Shown piece after piece: positions 58,099 through 64,000 of a stretch of DNA of 64,000 bases. Source of the stretch: Azospirillum brasilense (lineage in GTDB: Bacteria > Pseudomonadota > Alphaproteobacteria > Azospirillales > Azospirillaceae); assembly GCF_005222205.1 (NCBI RefSeq), contig NZ_CP032346.1, positions 1,541,501-1,605,500 on the forward strand, written 5' to 3'. The notes under the pieces are model-generated. The model had not been told where the DNA came from, did no database searches, and saw nothing but the letters and a program-made list of their open reading frames with translations. The position numbers and the translations under genes were made by a program. Each line of letters opens with the position of its first letter. The first letter of the stretch is position 1.

Positions 58099-58580
58099 CA
58101 CGCCAGCTGGCTGATCCATGCGGTGATCCGTTTGTCGGTTTGGGAGGACTGGTTGTCCTGGTCGAGCGCCAGCCCGACGAACCGCCCGTCGCGTTCCGCG
58201 GTGGAGCCCGAATGCTCGTAGCCGGTGGTGTCGGTGAAGCCGACGACGACCCCGCCCTGCGCCACCACCTGATCGTAGAGCGTGCCCATGGCGTCCACGA
58301 AGGACTCCGGGTAGGTCACCTGATCGCCGGTGCCGAACAGGGCGACCTTCTTGCCGTTCAGGTTGGCGGCCTTCAGCGTGCCGAAGTTGGCTTCCCAGTC
58401 GCATTGCAGATCGCCCACGCCATAGGTCGGCGCGCCGAGGATCAGCAGGTCGCAATTCTCGAAATCCGCGGCGGAGGCGCGGGCGATGTCGACGGTCTTT
58501 CCCTGAATCTTCTTCGCGATGCGCGAGGCGACCGACTTGGTCGCGCCGCCGTCGGAGCCATAGATGATCGTGACGTTCAT
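58098..58580 (-). CDS. Flavodoxin
   Basis: A 160-residue FMN electron carrier. The phosphate loop is IYGSDGGATKSVA, and the flavin-contact loops are APTYGVGDLQCDWE and FGTGDQVTYPESF. The inserted loop around TGYEHSGSTAERDGRFVGLA marks the long-chain type that replaces ferredoxin under iron limitation or serves nitrogenase. Upstream AT-rich DNA carries a Fur-box-like element, which supports iron control. DUF2023 is coupled downstream. No nif genes are visible, so I leave the symbol open (fldA-like or nifF-like). Confidence 0.94.
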   Translation of the reverse strand: MNVTIIYGSDGGATKSVASRIAKKIQGKTVDIARASAADFENCDLLILGAPTYGVGDLQCDWEANFGTLKAANLNGKKVALFGTGDQVTYPESFVDAMGTLYDQVVAQGGVVVGFTDTTGYEHSGSTAERDGRFVGLALDQDNQSSQTDKRITAWISQLA

Positions 58581-58660
58581 GGTCTCTCTCTGGGCAATCC
58601 TGTGGGCCAATCGGATCAGGGCCGGCAAGCAAAGGCGAGAACGTCCGGCCTGGAACGAAT

Positions 58661-58679
58661 GATAATAAGAATGATTCGC
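58661..58679. promoter_or_regulatory. Fur-box-like element upstream of flavodoxin
   Basis: GATAATAAGAATGATTCGC matches the 19-bp Fur consensus at 14 positions by eye and lies 81 bp before the flavodoxin start. On the other strand it reads into TGCGAATCATTC, sharing the TGCGAA core with the palindrome before feoA. Confidence 0.55.
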
Positions 58680-58763
58680 ATTTGCAAGATGACCATGAAC
58701 GGTTTGTGGGAATTCTGTGAAGGGAAGGCCGCGCCGCCAAGGACGGCGCGGCTTTCAGGCGAT

Positions 58764-59969
58764 TTAAGAGTCCTTGTGCGGGGAAACGTTGGGCAGCAGC
58801 GCGGCGGCGAGGCCGAGCAGGGGCACGACCGAGCAGGCCTGGAACACGAAGCCGATGCCCTTCCAATCGGCCAGAACGCCAAGCCCGGCGGCGGCCATGC
58901 CTCCGATCCCGAAGGCCAGACCGAAGAACAGGCCGGACACCATGCCGACGCGGCCGGGCATCAGCTCCTGCGCGTAGACGATGATGGCGGGGAAGGCCGA
59001 GGCCAGGGCCAGCCCGATCACCGCGCTGAGCACGACCGTCGCGGTCAGCCCGACATGGGGCAGCAGCAGCGTGAAGGGCAGAATGCCGAGGATCGACACC
59101 CAGATCACCGTCTTGCGCCCGATCCGGTCGCCGATCGGGCCGCCGATGATCGTGCCGATCGCCACCGCCGCCAGGAAGACGAACAGGCAGAGCTGCGCCG
59201 CGTCCGGCTCCAGGGCGAAACGCTCCATCAGGAAGAAGGTGTAGAAGCTGGTGAGGCTGGACAGATAGACGTATTTGGACAGGATCAGCACCATCAGCAC
59301 GGCCAGCGCCTGGTTCACCTGCCCGCGGGACAGGCCGGGGTAATGGACCGCGGCCCCGCGGCGGACCGGGCGGGCGTGGTCGCTGCGGGCGTACCAGCGC
59401 CCGATGCCGGTCAGCAGGGCCATGCCGCCCAGGGCGGCCAGCGCGAACCAGGACAGGCTCTCCTGCCCGCGCGGCAGGATGATGTAGGCGGCGAGCAGCG
59501 GCCCCAGCGCCGACCCGGCGTTGCCGCCCACCTGGAACAGCGACTGCGCCAGCCCGTGAGCCCCGCCGGAGGCGAGACGGGCGATCCGCGACGCCTCGGG
59601 GTGGAAGACCGAGGAGCCGAAGCCCAGCAGGGTCGCCCCGATCAGCAGCGCCGCGTAGTTCGGCGCGAAGGCCAGCGTGACCAGCCCGACCAGCGACGCC
59701 CCCATGCCGATGGTCAGGGAGTAGGGCGCCGGCCGCCGGTCGGTGGCGAGCCCGATGATCGGCTGAAGCAGCGAGGCGGTGATCTGGTAGGTCAGGGTGA
59801 GCAGGCCGATCTGCGCGAAGCTGAGGTCGAATCCGCCCTTCAGGATCGGGTAGATCGCGGGCAGCAGGGACTGGATCAGGTCGTTCAGCAGATGGCAGAC
59901 GCTGATCGTCCCCAGGACGGGCAGCGCCGTCTCCCCGGCCTTGGGCCGGGACAGGGTGGTGTCGGTCAC
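58764..59969 (-). CDS. MFS transporter, fosmidomycin-resistance (Fsr) type
   Basis: A 401-residue exporter with twelve helices. Family traits include SVCHLLNDLIQSLLPAIYPI in helix 1, FSSVFHPEASRIARLASGGA-like GFGSSVFHPEASR, and GGPIGDRIGRKTVIW between helices 8 and 9. The GTG at 59969 (VTDTTLSRPK) follows AAGG and avoids an Arg/Lys-rich extension. It is divergent from an AraC regulator, the usual arrangement for an inducible drug or metabolite exporter. Substrate is not proven. Confidence 0.9.
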   Translation of the reverse strand: MTDTTLSRPKAGETALPVLGTISVCHLLNDLIQSLLPAIYPILKGGFDLSFAQIGLLTLTYQITASLLQPIIGLATDRRPAPYSLTIGMGASLVGLVTLAFAPNYAALLIGATLLGFGSSVFHPEASRIARLASGGAHGLAQSLFQVGGNAGSALGPLLAAYIILPRGQESLSWFALAALGGMALLTGIGRWYARSDHARPVRRGAAVHYPGLSRGQVNQALAVLMVLILSKYVYLSSLTSFYTFFLMERFALEPDAAQLCLFVFLAAVAIGTIIGGPIGDRIGRKTVIWVSILGILPFTLLLPHVGLTATVVLSAVIGLALASAFPAIIVYAQELMPGRVGMVSGLFFGLAFGIGGMAAAGLGVLADWKGIGFVFQACSVVPLLGLAAALLPNVSPHKDS

Positions 59970-60096
59970 GGAAGGAAGCCTTTTTTGGCGCTTGCTCGGC
60001 GGGCGGGCGGCGCGTTGCTTGGTGTGGAGCAACAGCCTAAGGTGGGCCTCGACGGCCTGCCACCGCGGTCAGGCCGATTTCTTACGAGACTGGGCC

Positions 60097-60897
60097 ATGG
60101 TCCGGAACCTGCGCATCGAGACGGTCGAGGAGTCGCCCCGCCCGCTGATCACCTTGGGACAGGATCACGCGGACGGCACCGTGCTGGCCGCCCACACGCA
60201 CCGGCGCGGCCAGTTGCTGTCCGGGGCGACGGGGACGCTGCTGCTGTCCACCGCCCAGGGGCGCTGGGTGATGCCGCCCCATTGCGGGCTGTGGATTCCG
60301 CCGGGCGTCCCGCACGAAGTCCGGATGATCGGGATGGTGATGACGCAGAGCCTCTATCTGGCCCCCGCGCTGGCCGACACCATGCCGGACCGCTGCGAGG
60401 TTCTGGCGCTGTCGCCCTTCTTCCGCAGCCTGATCGGGCGGGCGATCGACGTGCCGGTGGATTACGACCCGGATAGCCACGACGGCGCGGTGATGGCCCT
60501 GCTTCTGCACGAGATGCGGCGACTTCCGGTGGAGCCGCTGTCGCTGCCCTTTCCCACCCACGCCGCCCTGGCGGAGCGCTGCCGGCGGTTCCTGCAAGAG
60601 CCGACGATCCAGGCGACGATCGAGGACTGGAGCGACGGTCTGGGCATGAGCCGCCGCAACTTCACCCGGCTGTTCCGGCGCGAGACGGGGCTGAGCTTCG
60701 TGGAATGGCGCCAGCAGGCGTGCTTGGTGTCGGCCCTGCCGCGGCTGGTCGCGGGGGTTCCGGTGACGACGGTGGCGCTGGACCTCGGCTACGACAACCC
60801 GGCGGCCTTCACGACGATGTTCAAGCGGACGCTGGGGGCGTCACCGCGCGCCTACTTGGCGAAGGCCGGTGCTGATGGATCGGAGCGCTCGGCCTGA
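60097..60897 (+). CDS. AraC-family regulator
   Basis: A 266-residue regulator. The N-terminal cupin (about 20-110) has HTHRRGQLLSGATGTLLLST and WIPPGVPHEVRM. The C-terminal AraC domain has two helix-turn-helix units: WSDGLGMSRRNFTRLFRRET and VTTVALDLGYDNPAAFTTMF, followed by RTLGASPRAY. It most likely controls the divergent MFS exporter gene (127 bp between starts). A bidirectional terminator lies 43 bp after its stop. Confidence 0.93.
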   Translation: MVRNLRIETVEESPRPLITLGQDHADGTVLAAHTHRRGQLLSGATGTLLLSTAQGRWVMPPHCGLWIPPGVPHEVRMIGMVMTQSLYLAPALADTMPDRCEVLALSPFFRSLIGRAIDVPVDYDPDSHDGAVMALLLHEMRRLPVEPLSLPFPTHAALAERCRRFLQEPTIQATIEDWSDGLGMSRRNFTRLFRRETGLSFVEWRQQACLVSALPRLVAGVPVTTVALDLGYDNPAAFTTMFKRTLGASPRAYLAKAGADGSERSA

Positions 60898-60940
60898 GGC
60901 GCTCTGTATCCCTGCGTTCCAAATCCCGATGACAAAGACG

Positions 60941-60975
60941 AAAAGCCCCGCCGGAGCGATCCCGGCGGGGCTTTT
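60941..60975. terminator. Bidirectional terminator between araC-type gene and acnB
   Basis: AAAAGCCCCGCCGG pairs exactly with CCGGCGGGGCTTTT across 7 nt, so both strands end in U tracts. It serves the AraC gene from the left and acnB from the right. Confidence 0.9.
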
Positions 60976-61058
60976 CATAAACGCGGAAGCTCTCGCACCC
61001 GGCCCCCCTCCTGGCCTCCCCCCGCTTGCGCGAGGGGAGGGGAAGAGATGCAGGAGGA

Positions 61059-63644
61059 TCAGGCGGCGACCGTGTCGGCCACGTCCTGGAACTCCTTGAT
61101 CTGGTCGAAGTTCATGTAGCGGTAGATGTCGCCGGCCTTCTGGTTGACGACGGTCACCTGCTCCAGATACTCGGCCGGGGTCGGCAGCTTGCCCAGCAGG
61201 GCGGCGACGGCCGACAGCTCGGCGGAGCCGAGATAGACGCGGGTGTCGATGCCCAGGCGGTTCGGGAAGTTGCGGGTCGAGGTCGAGATGGCCGTCGAAC
61301 CCTTGCGGATCTGCGCCTGGTTGCCCATGCACAGCGAACAGCCGGGCATCTCCATGCGCGCACCCGACTTGCCGAGAACGCCGTAATAGCCTTCCTCGGT
61401 TAGGATCTGGGCGTCCATCTTGGTCGGCGGGGCGATCCACAGGCGGGTCGGGATGTCGGTCTTCCCGTCCAGGATCTTACCGGCGGCGCGGAAGTGGCCG
61501 ATGTTGGTCATGCAGGAACCGATGAAGACCTCGTCGATCTTGTCGCCGGCAACCTCCGACAGCAGCTTCACGTCGTCCGGGTCGTTCGGGCAGGCGACGA
61601 TCGGCTCCTTGATGTCGGCCAGATCGATGTCGATCACGGCGGCGTACTCGGCGTCGGCGTCCGGCTCCAGCAGCGACGGGTTGGCGATCCAGTCCTCCAT
61701 CGCCTTGATGCGGCGGCCGAGCGTCCGGGCGTCCTCGTACCCGCTGGCGATCATCCACTTCATCAGGGTGATGTTGGAGCGCATGTACTCGATGATCGGC
61801 TCCTTGTTGAGCCGGACGGTGCAGGCGGCGGCGGACCGCTCGGCCGAGGCGTCGGACAGCTCGAACGCCTGCTCCACCTTCAGCTCGGGCAGGCCCTCGA
61901 TCTCCAGGATGCGGCCGGAGAAGATGTTCTTCTTGCCCTTCTTCTCCACCGTCAGGAGGCCCTGGCGGATGGCGTAGAGCGGGATCGCGTTGACGAGGTC
62001 ACGCAGCGTGACGCCCGGCTGCAGCGTGCCCTTGAAGCGGACCAGCACCGATTCCGGCATGTCCAGCGGCATGACGCCGGTGGCCGCGGCGAAGGCGACG
62101 AGGCCCGAGCCGGCGGGGAAGCTGATGCCGATGGGGAAGCGGGTGTGGCTGTCGCCGCCGGTGCCGACGGTGTCGGGCATCAGCAGGCGGTTCAGCCAGG
62201 AGTGGATCACGCCGTCGCCCGGACGCAGGGCGACGCCGCCGCGGGTCGAGATGAAGGTCGGCAGCTCGCGGTGGGTCTTGACGTCCACCAGCTTCGGATA
62301 GGCCGCGGTGTGGCAGAAGGACTGCATGACCAGATCGGCGGAGAAGCCGAGGCAGGCCAGATCCTTCAGCTCGTCGCGGGTCATCGGGCCGGTGGTGTCC
62401 TGCGAGCCGACCGTGGTCATCTTCGGTTCGCAATAGGTGCCCGGGCGCACGCCCTGGCCTTCCGGCAGGCCGACCGCGCGGCCGACCATCTTCTGGGCGA
62501 GCGTGAAGCCCTTGCCGCTGTCGACCGGGGAGGAGGGCAGGCGGAACAGAGTCGACGGGGCGAGGCCCAGCGCCTCACGGGCACGGGCGGTCAGGCCGCG
62601 GCCGATGATCAGCGGGATGCGGCCGCCGGCGCGCACCTCGTCGAAGATCACGTCGGACTTGACGGTGAACTCGGCGATCACCGCGCCGTTCTTCAGCGCC
62701 TTGCCCTCGTAGGGGCGCAGCTCGACCGTGTCGCCCGTCTCCATCTGGGAGACGTCGAGTTCGATCGGCAGGGCGCCGGCGTCTTCCATGGTGTTGTAGA
62801 AGATCGGGGCGATCTTGGAGCCCAGGCAGACGCCGCCGAAGCGCTTGTTCGGGACGTAGGGGATGTCCTCGCCCGTCCACCACAGCACGGAGTTGGTGGC
62901 CGACTTGCGCGAGGAGCCGGTGCCGACCACGTCGCCGACATAGGCGACGAGGTTGCCCTTGGCCTTCAGATCCTCAAGCTGCTTGATCGGGCCGCGGACG
63001 CCGGCTTCCTCCGGCACGATGCCGGGGCGTGGGTTCTTCAGCATGGCCAGCGCGTGCAGCGGGATGTCCGGGCGCGACCAGGCGTCCGGGGCCGGCGACA
63101 GGTCGTCGGTGTTGGTCTCGCCCGACACCTTGAAGATGGTCAGCGTCAGGCTGGCCGGGACCTCCGGACGCGAGGTGAACCACTCGGCGTCGGCCCAGGA
63201 CTGGATCACCGCCTTGGCGTTGGCGTTGCCCTTGTCGGCCAGTTCCTTGACGTCGTGGAAGTAATCGAACATCAGCAGCGTGGTCTTCAGACCGGCGGCG
63301 GCGGCCTCGCCGCACTCGGCGTCGCCCAGCAGGTCGATCAGCGGCTTGATGTTGAAGCCGCCGAGCATCGTGCCCAGCAGCTCCGTCGCCTTGACCTTGG
63401 AGATCAGCGGCGAGGTCTCGTTGCCCTTGGCGAGCGAGGCCAGGAAGGCGGCCTTGACCTTGGCGGCGTCGTCGACGCCCGCCGGGACGCGGTGCGTGAT
63501 GAGATCGACCAGGAAGGCTTCCTCGCCCTGCGGCGGGTTCAGGAGAAGGTCGACCAGCTCCTCGGTCTGCTTGGCCGAAAGCGGCAGCGGGGGAATTCCG
63601 AGCGCGGCACGCTCAGCGACATGCTGGCGGTAAGCTTCAAGCAC
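61059..63644 (-). CDS. acnB: Aconitate hydratase B
   Basis: An 861-residue TCA-cycle enzyme that isomerises citrate and isocitrate with a [4Fe-4S] cluster. The N-terminus LEAYRQHVAERAALGIPPLP matches the AcnB HEAT-like domain. Cluster Cys residues lie in CLGFSADLVMQSFCHTAAYP-type sequence, EVFIGSCMTNIGHFRAAGKI and PGCSLCMGNQAQI. The GTG at 63644 (read as Met) follows AGAGGA and matches family starts. Many alphaproteobacteria rely on AcnA instead, so AcnB is a useful taxonomic hint. Termination is at the shared hairpin downstream. Confidence 0.97.
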   Translation of the reverse strand: MLEAYRQHVAERAALGIPPLPLSAKQTEELVDLLLNPPQGEEAFLVDLITHRVPAGVDDAAKVKAAFLASLAKGNETSPLISKVKATELLGTMLGGFNIKPLIDLLGDAECGEAAAAGLKTTLLMFDYFHDVKELADKGNANAKAVIQSWADAEWFTSRPEVPASLTLTIFKVSGETNTDDLSPAPDAWSRPDIPLHALAMLKNPRPGIVPEEAGVRGPIKQLEDLKAKGNLVAYVGDVVGTGSSRKSATNSVLWWTGEDIPYVPNKRFGGVCLGSKIAPIFYNTMEDAGALPIELDVSQMETGDTVELRPYEGKALKNGAVIAEFTVKSDVIFDEVRAGGRIPLIIGRGLTARAREALGLAPSTLFRLPSSPVDSGKGFTLAQKMVGRAVGLPEGQGVRPGTYCEPKMTTVGSQDTTGPMTRDELKDLACLGFSADLVMQSFCHTAAYPKLVDVKTHRELPTFISTRGGVALRPGDGVIHSWLNRLLMPDTVGTGGDSHTRFPIGISFPAGSGLVAFAAATGVMPLDMPESVLVRFKGTLQPGVTLRDLVNAIPLYAIRQGLLTVEKKGKKNIFSGRILEIEGLPELKVEQAFELSDASAERSAAACTVRLNKEPIIEYMRSNITLMKWMIASGYEDARTLGRRIKAMEDWIANPSLLEPDADAEYAAVIDIDLADIKEPIVACPNDPDDVKLLSEVAGDKIDEVFIGSCMTNIGHFRAAGKILDGKTDIPTRLWIAPPTKMDAQILTEEGYYGVLGKSGARMEMPGCSLCMGNQAQIRKGSTAISTSTRNFPNRLGIDTRVYLGSAELSAVAALLGKLPTPAEYLEQVTVVNQKAGDIYRYMNFDQIKEFQDVADTVAA

Positions 63645-63983
63645 GGTGCGGTCCTCTCATCCAAGGTTGCTCAACAGTCGTCCGATTCCCCGACCCGGGG
63701 GGCGCGCTCGCGGACCCGGCTTTTTTGCCCTTGCGGCGTCTTGCCACGCCGCCGGTCCTACCATTCCGGAAGGAACTTCCGCGGAACGGAGATGTCTTAC
63801 GTCGCCGCCTTGGGAGTCGTCAAGTCAACGCTCCGCCTGCGACACGTTTTCAGGCGCCGGCCATAGAAGTGGTATTACAACTTGCTCCCGCCGGCCCTGT
63901 GGAGGGGTGGCGATTTCCTGAATTCCTCATGGTCTTTGCAATGATCGCCCCGGCGGGGTTTCTGCGCGGGCCGCCGCATCACC
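63645..63983. other. Intergenic region between acnB and the right-edge gene
   Basis: This stretch must hold the acnB promoter (leftward) and probably one for a rightward gene. I see a short inverted repeat, GGAAG-GAA-CTTCC near 63768-63780, and AT-richer patches near 63865-63880. Short open frames here have no motif or ribosome site that supports them. Confidence 0.4.
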
Positions 63984-64000
63984 ATGTCTAACCCGCTGGC
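63984..64000 (+). CDS. Possible start of a gene cut by the right edge
   Basis: ATGTCTAACCCGCTGGC reads MSNPL and runs off the window. The short 5' fragment gives no family information and no strong ribosome site precedes it. In alphaproteobacteria aconitase genes are often divergent from cytochrome-c biogenesis (ccm) genes, so a ccmA start is a guess only. Confidence 0.3.

Noticed and set aside
58098..58580. Naming the flavodoxin nifF
   Set aside because: No nitrogen-fixation genes or NifA/sigma-54 site are visible, and the upstream element looks iron-responsive, so the symbol is left empty.

Overview
The window looks like the main chromosome of a high-GC alphaproteobacterium, most likely Azospirillum or a close relative in the Rhodospirillales. 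This rests on the very high GC content, housekeeping genes (recF, dnaN, tyrS, ispE, acnB, three tRNAs), an alphaproteobacterial NadQ-type regulator, FixJ-type two-component genes and a D-tartrate dehydratase. The genus is inferred from gene content and was not confirmed by any search.

Layout. Positions 1-2.1 kb carry recF (cut by the left edge) and dnaN. At 2.3-4.1 kb are an SDR protein and a TPR protein. At 4.2-6.7 kb is an iron-import operon, feoA-feoB plus a Cys-rich membrane peptide, behind a palindromic Fur-like site. At 6.7-8.0 kb is a complete IS5-type element whose target-site duplication coincides with the stop codon of a GGDEF protein (8.0-9.7 kb). At 10-12.8 kb are two adjacent GT-B-like glycosyltransferases. 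At 12.8-22.9 kb is a module around a FixJ/MASE4 two-component pair: an alpha/beta hydrolase on one side, and YcaC, XapX, Tat-type amidohydrolase, DoxX, MFS and an outer-membrane channel on the other. A shared inverted repeat lies upstream of both arms. At 23-31 kb are an EF-hand protein, a lipoprotein, tRNA-Asn/tRNA-Asp, an MBL hydrolase, a GST-LysR pair divergent from D-tartrate dehydratase, and a Tat-exported beta-carbonic-anhydrase-like protein. At 31-42 kb are a hybrid sensor kinase, tyrS with a structured leader, ispE, a glycine-zipper protein, LysR/EamA, a Na/Pi cotransporter and a sugar epimerase. A cluster of DnaA-box-like sequences lies at 42.5 kb.

The most unusual region is 45.2-52.7 kb. 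A minus-strand operon encodes a 64-residue peptide (no Cys), a YcaO enzyme, a TfuA protein, a Crp-family regulator that keeps its cyclic-nucleotide and TGTGA-recognition residues, and a ribbon-helix-helix protein. A perfect TGTGA-N6-TCACA box lies upstream of the peptide gene. A second ribbon-helix-helix paralogue is divergent, and a class III cyclase/ATPase/TPR protein follows. I read this as a candidate cAMP/CRP-controlled YcaO-TfuA (RiPP or thioamidation) locus. Product and precursor role are inference.

From 53 to 64 kb come tRNA-Gly, a PiT phosphate transporter with its DUF47 partner, NadQ, an RraA-like protein, a P-loop kinase, an iron-regulated-looking flavodoxin with DUF2023, an MFS exporter divergent from an AraC regulator, and acnB. 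The right edge probably holds the first codons of another gene.
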